Source: Phycisphaerae bacterium (lineage in GTDB: Bacteria; Planctomycetota; Phycisphaerae; Phycisphaerales; SM1A02). Taken from it: 59,621 nucleotides of DNA. A model generated the notes under the pieces. The model searched no databases. It was not told the DNA's origin and saw nothing but the letters and a program-made list of their open reading frames with translations. The stretch covers positions 1-59,621 of the forward strand of contig PBMX01000005.1 in assembly GCA_002722935.1 (NCBI GenBank), written 5' to 3'. This document shows positions 20,005 through 28,950 of the stretch, piece after piece. Every line of letters begins with the position of its first letter. Within the stretch, counting starts at the first letter, position 1. The translations under genes and the position numbers were made by a program.

Positions 20005-22457
20005 CCTTCACCACCTTCGGCCTTCATCTTGTATCCATGTTGAGCTGTCGCCTTGGCATGATCCTGCCGTCGTCGAATCAGGACCGGCTTGACATAGAAG
20101 GCGTAGAGCATGCCGAGCACCATGAGGGTGCCACCGGCCAACTGGGTCCAGACGCCATGACGATTGCCCACTCCCAGCACCGTGTAATTCAGGCCCAGGG
20201 AGCCTACATCGCCCTGGAAACGGGCGGGATCGGGTGGATCCCACTGGGACTGGAAGAACCAGTATCCATCTTCCTCCTGTGGGTTGTTGACGCTGACCGC
20301 CCGGGTCTTCATCGAGTCCCCGGTGCCGAAGCCGATCTGGCTGATCCAGTTGAGCACGCTGGAGGTGCTCCCCGTGAAACCACCGACATGGGAATCGATG
20401 GTGAAGCCTTCGAGCTGGATCGGTGTCGGAAGCGGATGACTCGCTCGCGAAAGAAGCAGCTGGATGGTCCTGTCGCCGGATACTTCTACGAGCGTCGGCT
20501 GGTAGATGAAACGCCGAAGCGTGTCCGTGGAAGATTCAAAGGGCCAGTGGTGGTAGGCGAGCCACGCCTCCGGTCCCTCACCCCCCTTGACCGGAATCTG
20601 TACCCGAATCATGGACAACTGGTTGCTCAGGCCCGGATCTCGTTGACGACGCGGAACGATCGCGGGCTTCGTGGTCGTGGTTGATCGGACGGAGTGAACC
20701 GTGGGCGTGACGAGAATTCCCGGAACAAGTTCGAGGTCCTCCCCTACCGCGACCTCCTGCATCACCGGAGGTTCGCCCGGCGACAGGGTCGTCAACAGTC
20801 GAAGTCGCTCTTCACCCGGACCGGATACGAAGAGCACCGGCGCAGCAGGACGAACCGGGGGCAGGTACTCCATCATGATGCGCTCATCAAGCGTCCGGCG
20901 CTGCTGGACATGATCCGAGTGAGCACTTCCCTCGGTGGAGAGTTCCAGATCGCCATTGAGCGTCGGGTCGTCGAAGACCCACCGCAACCAGCGTTCGCCG
21001 TCTCGTTCAAGTTCGACTCGTGCCATCGAAAGTACCCGGCCCTCGATCGACAGGTTGTCATCCTGTCGGAGGACCCGGTAGGAGTATGGAGTTCCCTCGA
21101 CTGGAGTCATCGACTCATCCGGTTGATCCAGGTTGCTGGGCTCGATCTCGACCACCTCGTTGACAGCGGATTCAGGGACCTCGATGCGAAGACGGGGTGG
21201 CGTGATCTCGAGCATGGCGTCCACGGCGGCTTCATCCTCGACATGGATGAAGCGCATCAGGCTCGGATCGGCATTCGAAAGGGATTGATCGAATGCATAC
21301 ATGTCGTACTTCTGGGTTCGACCGCTGTCGGTGGAGAACTGGACCCGGAGCAACGGGTAGACCTCGTCTCCCCCCGGCTCGGTTCTCATGCTGAGCTGAG
21401 CCGCCCTGAGATAGTCACTTACCCGAAGGGTCGTATCCGGTATCGGATCACCGGAAGAAGCCGGTGGGACCGGCGCATCCAGCGTTCCCAGTGCCGGGTG
21501 ATCCACGCCCGCGGGCCAGACATCACCTGGCGACATGATCGTGTCATTGAACCTGGGCAGTCCCGTCACGGGACGCTCGACCCAGGCGGTCCTGGGATGA
21601 ATGCTTCCATCCTGTGATACATCGACTTCACGCAACCAGATCGCGGTTGTTCCCATCAGGTAGAAGCGGTCGCGGACATCGGGCCCGATGGTGATGGTCA
21701 GGTCCGGCTCGATCGTGCGGGTCCCGTGAACCTTGATGGCACGTGCAAATGGTTGCGTCGGGTCGCCGCTGGACACGAGATCTTCCGTGTACTCGGGGTA
21801 CCCGAGGATCACCTGTCGCATGAAGCGTTGCCCGGGCTCCGGCCCCTGTACGCCGACCGTCACGGCGTACGCCCGCTTTCCCTTGTCATCCCCGGAAAGC
21901 AGTTCCCAATCCGGGTCGATCGATGCGATCCGGAACGACCAGGAATCCGCGCCCTCTCCGACCATGACGGCGTGCCCGGGCATGGCCAGCATTGACACGG
22001 GATCCTCTCCCGGAAGGGTGATCGTCAGGCGGGCACGCGCGATGGGGACATCACCCTCGACCTTCAGGCTGAAGTAGATCACCGAGCCGATCACCAGGAT
22101 GATGATCCCGGAGTGGATTCCCCAGACACCGAGGTTGACCGTGTTCAACGGGATTCGACGCAGCGTCGTCGTAACCAGCACGAGGCTGAACAGAGCCAGG
22201 AGTGCGTAGAACGGCCACCAGTGAAACCACTCGAACTCGGTCATCTCCAGGAGCGGTGATTCACGCAGCTGGTACCAGGTGGTCGGTTCCCACAGAGCCC
22301 AGTGCACCGGAAGGCCCGAGGAGCCGACCCCGCAGTAGATGAAGAGAAGGATCATCAGGACGATCCCCACCCGCACACTGGAGCACAGGTCCAGAAGGAG
22401 GGTAATCGGGTTCCTTGATGTTCCGGGTCGAGTCATCGGACTGGCAAGTCTAGGCAT
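20001..22457 (-). CDS. resB: ResB-like cytochrome c biogenesis protein
   Basis: N-terminal TMs LLDLCSSVRVGIVLMILLFIYCGVGS, GIHSGIIILVIGSVIYFSLKVEGDVP; C-terminal GVWTQLAGGTLMVLGMLYAFYVKPVLIRRR; directly upstream of ccsA. Confidence 0.85.
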   Translation of the reverse strand: MPRLASPMTRPGTSRNPITLLLDLCSSVRVGIVLMILLFIYCGVGSSGLPVHWALWEPTTWYQLRESPLLEMTEFEWFHWWPFYALLALFSLVLVTTTLRRIPLNTVNLGVWGIHSGIIILVIGSVIYFSLKVEGDVPIARARLTITLPGEDPVSMLAMPGHAVMVGEGADSWSFRIASIDPDWELLSGDDKGKRAYAVTVGVQGPEPGQRFMRQVILGYPEYTEDLVSSGDPTQPFARAIKVHGTRTIEPDLTITIGPDVRDRFYLMGTTAIWLREVDVSQDGSIHPRTAWVERPVTGLPRFNDTIMSPGDVWPAGVDHPALGTLDAPVPPASSGDPIPDTTLRVSDYLRAAQLSMRTEPGGDEVYPLLRVQFSTDSGRTQKYDMYAFDQSLSNADPSLMRFIHVEDEAAVDAMLEITPPRLRIEVPESAVNEVVEIEPSNLDQPDESMTPVEGTPYSYRVLRQDDNLSIEGRVLSMARVELERDGERWLRWVFDDPTLNGDLELSTEGSAHSDHVQQRRTLDERIMMEYLPPVRPAAPVLFVSGPGEERLRLLTTLSPGEPPVMQEVAVGEDLELVPGILVTPTVHSVRSTTTTKPAIVPRRQRDPGLSNQLSMIRVQIPVKGGEGPEAWLAYHHWPFESSTDTLRRFIYQPTLVEVSGDRTIQLLLSRASHPLPTPIQLEGFTIDSHVGGFTGSTSSVLNWISQIGFGTGDSMKTRAVSVNNPQEEDGYWFFQSQWDPPDPARFQGDVGSLGLNYTVLGVGNRHGVWTQLAGGTLMVLGMLYAFYVKPVLIRRRQDHAKATAQHGYKMKAEGGEG

Positions 22458-22493
22458 TCACGCGGGAGAGTCGAGCCGCAGACCGGGCGGGTG

Positions 22494-23354
22494 TCAGGAG
22501 GAGTGGTCGTAGACCCCGTGCCCCGTCTTGTTGCCAAGCCTGCCCTCTTCGACGAGTTCGACCAGGCGGGGGCTCGGGAGATACTTGTCGTCGCCGAGGC
22601 CTGCATGCATGACGAGCATGATGTCACGACAGACATCCAGCCCGATGTGGTCCGCAAGACGGAGGGGGCCCATCGGGAAGTTGCACCCGAGGGTCATGAT
22701 CGAGTCGATGGCCTCGGGCTCGGCCACCCCATCGCTCCAGGCGTGGAATGCCTCGTTGATCATGGGCATGAGAACGCGATTGCTCACGAACCCGGCGAAA
22801 TCGTTGGCTGGAATCGGGGTCTTGCCCATGGCCTCCGAGAGTTCGATGGTCCGGGCCGTGGTCTGCTCGCTGGTGGCCTTGCCCTTGATGACCTCGACGA
22901 GTTTCATGATCGGAACCGGGTTGAAGAAGTGCATCCCGATCACTCGATCCTCGGCTCCTGCAACCGCCGAAGCAAGTTCGGTTATCGAGATGGAGGACGT
23001 GTTCGTCGCAAGAACGACTTCATCACCGAAGGTCGAGTGCATCTCCTGGAAGAGCGACTTCTTCACGTCGATGTTCTCGGTGGCGGCCTCGACGACCCAG
23101 TCGGCATCGGATGCATCGGCCATGCTCGTGACGGCGACGATTCGCTCCTTCGCCGCATCCGCTTCATCCTGCGTCATGCGTTCCTTCTGCACGTTTCGAT
23201 CGAGTGTCCTGGCATGATAGGCCGCTGCGCGTTCCAACTGCTCGCTTGAAACGTCGATGAGGGCGACATCGAAACCTGATGAAGCAGCGACGAGGGCGAT
23301 TCCGCTGCCCATGGTTCCTGCACCGACAACCGCGACTTTTCGTACTTCGCTCAA
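22494..23354 (-). CDS. 3-hydroxyacyl-CoA (3-hydroxybutyryl-CoA) dehydrogenase
   Basis: VAVVGAGTMGSGIALVAASSGFDVALIDVS, ATNTSSISITELAS, VIGMHFFNPVPIMKLVEVI, FVSNRVLMPMINEA, GNKTGHGVYDHS. Confidence 0.95.
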   Translation of the reverse strand: MSEVRKVAVVGAGTMGSGIALVAASSGFDVALIDVSSEQLERAAAYHARTLDRNVQKERMTQDEADAAKERIVAVTSMADASDADWVVEAATENIDVKKSLFQEMHSTFGDEVVLATNTSSISITELASAVAGAEDRVIGMHFFNPVPIMKLVEVIKGKATSEQTTARTIELSEAMGKTPIPANDFAGFVSNRVLMPMINEAFHAWSDGVAEPEAIDSIMTLGCNFPMGPLRLADHIGLDVCRDIMLVMHAGLGDDKYLPSPRLVELVEEGRLGNKTGHGVYDHSS

Positions 23355-23390
23355 GGGTATACCTCTTCCAGCCCCGGGGGCTCGACAGGA

Positions 23391-24539
23391 TCAGCCATCA
23401 TTCCAGTTGGTCAGCTCGGGTCCCGTGTACTCGGCCAACGGCCTGATGATCCGATTGTTCCGGTGTTGTTCCATGATGTGGGCGCACCACCCTGTGATGC
23501 GACTGGCTACGAAGATCGGCGTGTACTGCGGAACCGGGATGCCCATGGCGTAGTACGTCATGCCGCAGGGGTAGTCCACGTTTGGGTGGATATTCTTCTC
23601 CTTGAGCATGATCTCCTGGACCTCATCGCCGAGGTCGAACCACTTCTTCGAGTCGGGGTTCTCCTGTTGGGCGTACTTCAGGCCCCAGTCGCGGAGGATC
23701 CCGGCGCGATGGTCGCCGTTCTTGTAGACGCGGTGGCCGAATCCCATCAACTTCTTCTTCGATTCGAACGCATCCTGCATCCAGGCTGCGGGCGTCTGTC
23801 CCTTCTCCACGGCTTCCATGATCTCGGCGAGCATGTCCATGGCCGCTTCGTTCGCTCCACCGTGCAGAGGTCCCTTCAAGGCGCCGATTGCGCCACAGAC
23901 GGCGGAATGCATGTCCGACATCGTTGAGGCGATGACCCGGGCCGTGAAGGTGCTTGCGTTGAAATCGTGCTCCGCATACAGAATCAGGGATACATCCATC
24001 ACCCTTGTCGCGATGTCACCGGGCTTGTTCCCCGTGATCGACCAGAGCAGGTTTGCCGCATGTGACAGGGAGGAGTCCGGGTCGACGGGGGCTCGGCCCT
24101 CGATGGCCGCCTGGCCGCAACCGATCACCGTGGGGATCTTCGCGGCAAGCCTGACCGACTTCCGGAGTTCGGCCTCGGGCGAGTTGTCCTCGCACTCGGG
24201 GTCGAGATGGGAAAGCAGGGAGACTCCTGTTCGGAGAATGCTCATCGGATGGGTATTCGGCGACTCGGAGACGATCCTCGCAATGGCATCCTTCGCCGTA
24301 CCGGGAATGTCCCGCTCGGCACACATGGTTGCTGAAAATTGTTCCAGTTCCTCCGCCGAAGGCTTGTGGCCGACCAGCAGCAGGTGCGCCACCTCCTCGA
24401 ACGTGGCGTTGGCCGCCAGGTCGGCGATTTCATAGCCTCGATAGATCAGGTGTGACTGCCCGACCGAGCAGATGGTTGTTTCACCGATCGTCTGGCCAGC
24501 GAGGCCTCGTGTATCGCGCTGTTTCGTCGTCGTCGCCAT
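23391..24539 (-). CDS. citrate/2-methylcitrate synthase
   Basis: GLAGQTIGETTICSVGQSHLIYRGYEIADLA, HDFNASTFTARVIASTMSDMHSAVCGAIGALKGPLHGGANE, GFGHRVYKNGDHRA, RITGWCAHIMEQ. Confidence 0.95.
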   Translation of the reverse strand: MATTTKQRDTRGLAGQTIGETTICSVGQSHLIYRGYEIADLAANATFEEVAHLLLVGHKPSAEELEQFSATMCAERDIPGTAKDAIARIVSESPNTHPMSILRTGVSLLSHLDPECEDNSPEAELRKSVRLAAKIPTVIGCGQAAIEGRAPVDPDSSLSHAANLLWSITGNKPGDIATRVMDVSLILYAEHDFNASTFTARVIASTMSDMHSAVCGAIGALKGPLHGGANEAAMDMLAEIMEAVEKGQTPAAWMQDAFESKKKLMGFGHRVYKNGDHRAGILRDWGLKYAQQENPDSKKWFDLGDEVQEIMLKEKNIHPNVDYPCGMTYYAMGIPVPQYTPIFVASRITGWCAHIMEQHRNNRIIRPLAEYTGPELTNWNDG

Positions 24540-24676
24540 GTCTGAAACGGCTCCTTCCAGGGGATCATCGATCCCGGTGCGTCATCACCCTGCGGGGGGT
24601 CGAAGATTGTAGTCGATCAGGACAACGGTGGTCCGCGGCCGAAACAGCGATCCCCGGATGCAGTGCAGGAAGAGGG

Positions 24677-26170
24677 CTAGAGATACTCTCCAACCTCGTC
24701 GATGACCGGGCCCAGGTATTTTTCATAGTTTCGCCAGCGGCCGTCGGATGTTGAATACATCTTCTTATTCACCTGGTCCGAACTGATTGTTCGTGCCACG
24801 TTGGTCGACTTGTGGAAATCAAGACACCCTGGTTCCCACTCGACATCAAGGAAGTCGATGATTCTCCGTGTTTCCTCGTCCTGGTTCTGGACAAGGGACT
24901 CGTAATGAAGCTCCATGATCGGGATGTCGAGGTGTTCAATCCAATGCTCCTGGAGTTTACGGCGGGCCACCCAGATCTTTCCGAACGTGGACAGGTCGGT
25001 CGTGTACCTGTGCCCGACGAGGAGGATTGGTGTCGTATGACAGGAAACCGCGTTGTCCAGTGGATGCCTGTAGAGCATGATGGCCCGGGAGTTTGGCATC
25101 ACCCTTGAGAGAAACCCAAGTTGGATCTGGAGCATCAGGGACTTGTTCGATGCGATCGTCGAGTCTCCGGCGAAATATGCGACCGCCTTCATGTAGATGT
25201 CGCCGAGTTTGTTGGCATCCCGGGCACGCATGTCGATCATCGACTTCGGCCACGGGAGAAGTGAGTTGGTGATCCTGGGCAGATCAAGTGTCATCTTTGA
25301 TGGTGTGGCCATCTCACCACCATTCGACACCGACGGGTGCATGCTCAGGATCTGCTCGAGCAGGGTCGTTCCACTCCTTGGCATGCCCACGATGAACAAT
25401 GGTGCCCACGGGTACTCCTTGTCCGCCTGCGCGATGCCCTCGATCACGGGACGTGTCATGAAAGAACGCATCTCATCGAGATCCTGAAGCATCTTCCTTC
25501 CATCCCACCCCTGGAAGTCCCTGTGAGCATGCTCCGCCGCCTCCCAGGCCAGGTCATACTCGCCCATCCTGTCATAGGCCTTGCAGATCATGAACCAGGC
25601 CTCCGCGGATGGCGAAAGGGCCTTCTCGTACTCGAATGAGTCCCTCATTTCGATGTACTGCTTGAATCGCTGCACCGCCTCCTCGTACTTCTTCTCCTGG
25701 ATGAGAACACGGGCCATGACGTATTCGACCATCGCCTTTTCTTCATCACCATCGGTCACGACTTCATCGATCGTGGCCTTGGCCAGTTCTATTTCGTTGA
25801 GTCGTTCATAGGTATCTGCGAGAGAAATGGCGGACACGTTCTTCCTGGCAGCGGGGACCAGCTTGATCAACCGCTTCCCTGCCTCGATTGCGCCCTCCTT
25901 GTCACCGGTGCCAAGCAGTACTCTTGGCATTCTCGATAAAACACGCTGTTGATCGGGCTGTTTCTCGAGAGCCTTGCTGTAGAGACGGTTCGCCTCGTTG
26001 AAATCGTTCAGCCCGAGGCATGTATCGCCAAGGAGGATCGGCAGGTTCTCGTTGCCTGGATCCTCCTCGATTGCTTCAAGAAGGCGACCGTACGCAAGGT
26101 GGTACAGATCCTTCTTGTTTAGATCAGCAATGATCTGTTCTATACTGGATTTTGGAGGATCCACGGGCAT
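24677..26170 (-). CDS. TPR-repeat sulfotransferase
   Basis: N-terminal TPR-like repeats; PAPS-loop APLFIVGMPRSGTTLLEQILSMHPSVSNGGEM and AIMLYRHPLDNAVSC. Confidence 0.92.
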   Translation of the reverse strand: MPVDPPKSSIEQIIADLNKKDLYHLAYGRLLEAIEEDPGNENLPILLGDTCLGLNDFNEANRLYSKALEKQPDQQRVLSRMPRVLLGTGDKEGAIEAGKRLIKLVPAARKNVSAISLADTYERLNEIELAKATIDEVVTDGDEEKAMVEYVMARVLIQEKKYEEAVQRFKQYIEMRDSFEYEKALSPSAEAWFMICKAYDRMGEYDLAWEAAEHAHRDFQGWDGRKMLQDLDEMRSFMTRPVIEGIAQADKEYPWAPLFIVGMPRSGTTLLEQILSMHPSVSNGGEMATPSKMTLDLPRITNSLLPWPKSMIDMRARDANKLGDIYMKAVAYFAGDSTIASNKSLMLQIQLGFLSRVMPNSRAIMLYRHPLDNAVSCHTTPILLVGHRYTTDLSTFGKIWVARRKLQEHWIEHLDIPIMELHYESLVQNQDEETRRIIDFLDVEWEPGCLDFHKSTNVARTISSDQVNKKMYSTSDGRWRNYEKYLGPVIDEVGEYL

Positions 26171-26234
26171 GAGGCCTATATCCTAACGGGATTGAACCTG
26201 TCCCTGTATCTGCACGGAGGAGGCTTGTTCCAAG

Positions 26235-27548
26235 TTGTCAAGCAACCCTGTAATCAACCCGGATGAGATTGGAATCGAGACAAACGACTCCGACTGGCCT
26301 GATGTCAGGATGGAGTTCACGGTTCCCGCTCATTGCGTCAAGCTGATCGTCGACCGACTTGAAAGCGAAGGCCAGAAGATCGAGGGTCCGAAACTCTACG
26401 ATCTCCTCGCCCATATCTGTTTCGAGGAAGCAGTCAGCCGACTTGATCTCGAGCCCATCTGGGGTCCTTCGATCATTCCGATGCAGAAGCCGATGGTTCT
26501 CAGGGAAGGTGAGGATTTCTGCTTCACGGGCTGCCTGGATGCCCGGCTGGACATAGAGTGGCCGGACTTCGGTGAACTGAAGATCGAGCGCCCGATCTTC
26601 GAGATCGATGATGCCCTGATCGACGCCGAATTGGAGGAGCAGGGCCTGGATATCGGCGAGTCTTCGCCGTCCAATGAACGACTTGTCCGCGGAGACGAGG
26701 CCACGGGCAGTCTCTGGATCGGGAATGCCGAGTCCGATGAGTGCTTCATCAACAGCACGGGGGTCACGATTCGAGTCCCCGCAGGAAATCGGCCGACACT
26801 CGTCGAAGGAATTCCAGTGCCGGAGTTGACCGGGAAGCTTCTTGGAGCAGGACCTGGGGATCATCTTGAAGTGGTGACGAATGCACCCACACTGGAGGGC
26901 ATGCCCGAGATCGCCGGGACGAAGCTGACCTGCCGATTCACGATCGACTCATGCCGACGGATCAAACCGGCAACGATCGATGAGATCGTCTCCTACTACG
27001 AGTGTCCGAATATCCAGGGGCTCCGGCTCCAGGTCTACCACTCGCTCGAGTTGAGATTTGAACGAGAACAGATGATTCAACTTACAGAGCATGTTCTTGG
27101 TCTTCTCATGGACATGCTTGAACTTCCGTACCCTGAACGTGTTCTGCTTGAAGAGGTCATGAGGCAGCAGAGGATGCAGTATGAAGCCATGAAGGATGAT
27201 GGGGTGGTCGAGGAAGATATCCGCAGCCAGCTTGAATCCTCCGAGGGCGCGGTTCGTAAACGGACTGAGCAGAAAATTCGACGGAAGATTCTCGTAAGCA
27301 TGTTGCAAAAACACTTCAAGGTGAATGTGGTCGAGCATCAGATCAACGAGTACATCCAGTTGCTTGCAAGCATGCGGGGAGAATCACCCGACCTGGTACG
27401 CAAGGAAATCGTCGACGGGAACCTGACGGAGCAGGTGGCGTTGAAATGCATTGAACGAGAAATCGTCCTGAGAATTCTTGAAGCCGCGCAGGTGATCGAT
27501 ACACCTGCAGACACACTTGGTTTCCACGGGAAACAAGCCGACGCATGA
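26235..27548 (+). CDS. trigger-factor-like chaperone lacking the N-terminal GFRxGK signature
   Basis: Middle region resembles the TF N-domain/PPIase boundary (ELKIERPIFEIDDALIDAELEEQGLDIGE) and a degenerate FKBP-like segment; C-terminal helices resemble the TF C-domain (LPYPERVLLEEVMRQQRMQYEAM... IREIVLRILEAAQVIDTP-like). Confidence 0.75.
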   Translation: MSSNPVINPDEIGIETNDSDWPDVRMEFTVPAHCVKLIVDRLESEGQKIEGPKLYDLLAHICFEEAVSRLDLEPIWGPSIIPMQKPMVLREGEDFCFTGCLDARLDIEWPDFGELKIERPIFEIDDALIDAELEEQGLDIGESSPSNERLVRGDEATGSLWIGNAESDECFINSTGVTIRVPAGNRPTLVEGIPVPELTGKLLGAGPGDHLEVVTNAPTLEGMPEIAGTKLTCRFTIDSCRRIKPATIDEIVSYYECPNIQGLRLQVYHSLELRFEREQMIQLTEHVLGLLMDMLELPYPERVLLEEVMRQQRMQYEAMKDDGVVEEDIRSQLESSEGAVRKRTEQKIRRKILVSMLQKHFKVNVVEHQINEYIQLLASMRGESPDLVRKEIVDGNLTEQVALKCIEREIVLRILEAAQVIDTPADTLGFHGKQADA

Positions 27549-28948
27549 ATGGTGGACGGACATTCATCTTCATACTGCTCCTGATCCCGGTGCTTGGGAG
27601 TGGATGTGAAAGACACATCGATCCTCCAGAGCCTCAATACGACCAGTTGGATCCACTCGTTGCCGAGTTGATAGAGACCTCCACTGCAACCGTGCGAGAG
27701 CATCCTGGTTCGCCCGAGGCGTGGGATGACCTGGGCATGGCCTACTTCGCCAACGGGTTGTCCGACCTTGCGATCCAGGCCTTTGATGCATCGATCGAAC
27801 TGAATCCATTCCGTCCCCAGTCCCAGTACCTCAGGGGATTGTGCAAGATGGACACCTTCGACATGCCCGGTGCCCTTGTGGATCTTCAGTCAGCCGTGCT
27901 GCTTGCTCCCAATGAGCCTCACCCGCGGTGGAGAGCTGCATGGGTCGCCATGGAAAGTGGAAACCTCCCGGTGGCGATTGATTTGTCGGACGCAGCCCTG
28001 GAGATCGCTCCTGACGACAGCAACTCCATTCGTGTGAGATCACGCCTGTACCTCGCCTCGGCTGAACCGGAAGCGGGAATCCAACTGCTTCTCCCGCTGG
28101 TCGAGAAGAAGGGTGAAGACAAGCATGTTCTCTGGTTGTATGCACGCCTGCTCCGAGCGGCCGGCCGGGTGGAAGAGGCGAAAATCTATGCCGAGGCGGC
28201 GGGTACATCCACACCTGTCTACTCTGATCCCTGGGCCGAAGTGGCGTTGCAGAGGAAGACCGGTCGCACGAAGGAACTCCGGTTCGTGCTGCAACTCATC
28301 GCATCGGATCGGGTGGATGTCGCTGAAGATCGCCTGTCCAGACTCAGGCGGTATTTCCCGGATGACAGGGACGTCGTATTGATAGAGGGCATCATCCTTT
28401 CCCGCCGGGGTGGGCTGCTCGACGCTCTTGATGTCTTTGAACAACTGTCCGAACAATACCCGGACTGGGCGTCTCCGAGGCATCGAGCCGCTGTAGCACT
28501 GATCGGTGAAAACAAGGACCTCTCGGGACTCAGTTCCCAGACCCTTGAGCAGGCACAGGCCTTGCTCGAGGAAGTCGTTGAACTCGACCCGACCATGACG
28601 AAGGCGAGGGCGCAGTTGACCCAGATTCTCGTGAAACAGGGGGAATGGGATGGTGTCAGGGATCATCTCGAGATCTGCATTGAGCAGCAGCCGCTGTCCC
28701 CTGTGCACAGGAGCAATCTGGCTGCCGCCCTCTTGAAGCTCGGCAGGGGTGATGAGTGCCTTGGAGTACTGGATGACACACGAGATCTGTTCAGGAAAGA
28801 GTCGGTTCGATCGCTTGTAATTCGGATCGATGCACTGGTCTCGCTGGGAAGACTGGAAGAGGCCAAGGTCGTCTTCCGTCAACTTTCGGGCCAGGTGCCG
28901 AATCATCCCGCCATTCGCCGGCTTCAACCCGCATTTGGAGATCCATAG
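27545..28948 (+). CDS. TPR-repeat lipoprotein
   Basis: Lipobox-like ILLLIPVLGSGC near the N-terminus; repeats such as PEAWDDLGMAYFANGLSDLAIQAFDASIELNP; ATGA overlap with the upstream gene. Confidence 0.88.
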   Translation: MNGGRTFIFILLLIPVLGSGCERHIDPPEPQYDQLDPLVAELIETSTATVREHPGSPEAWDDLGMAYFANGLSDLAIQAFDASIELNPFRPQSQYLRGLCKMDTFDMPGALVDLQSAVLLAPNEPHPRWRAAWVAMESGNLPVAIDLSDAALEIAPDDSNSIRVRSRLYLASAEPEAGIQLLLPLVEKKGEDKHVLWLYARLLRAAGRVEEAKIYAEAAGTSTPVYSDPWAEVALQRKTGRTKELRFVLQLIASDRVDVAEDRLSRLRRYFPDDRDVVLIEGIILSRRGGLLDALDVFEQLSEQYPDWASPRHRAAVALIGENKDLSGLSSQTLEQAQALLEEVVELDPTMTKARAQLTQILVKQGEWDGVRDHLEICIEQQPLSPVHRSNLAAALLKLGRGDECLGVLDDTRDLFRKESVRSLVIRIDALVSLGRLEEAKVVFRQLSGQVPNHPAIRRLQPAFGDP

Positions 28949-28950
28949 CC

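Noticed and set aside
28040-28927. 295-aa minus-strand ORF opposite the TPR lipoprotein
   Set aside because: Shadow ORF; the plus-strand TPR protein is coupled to the neighbouring genes.
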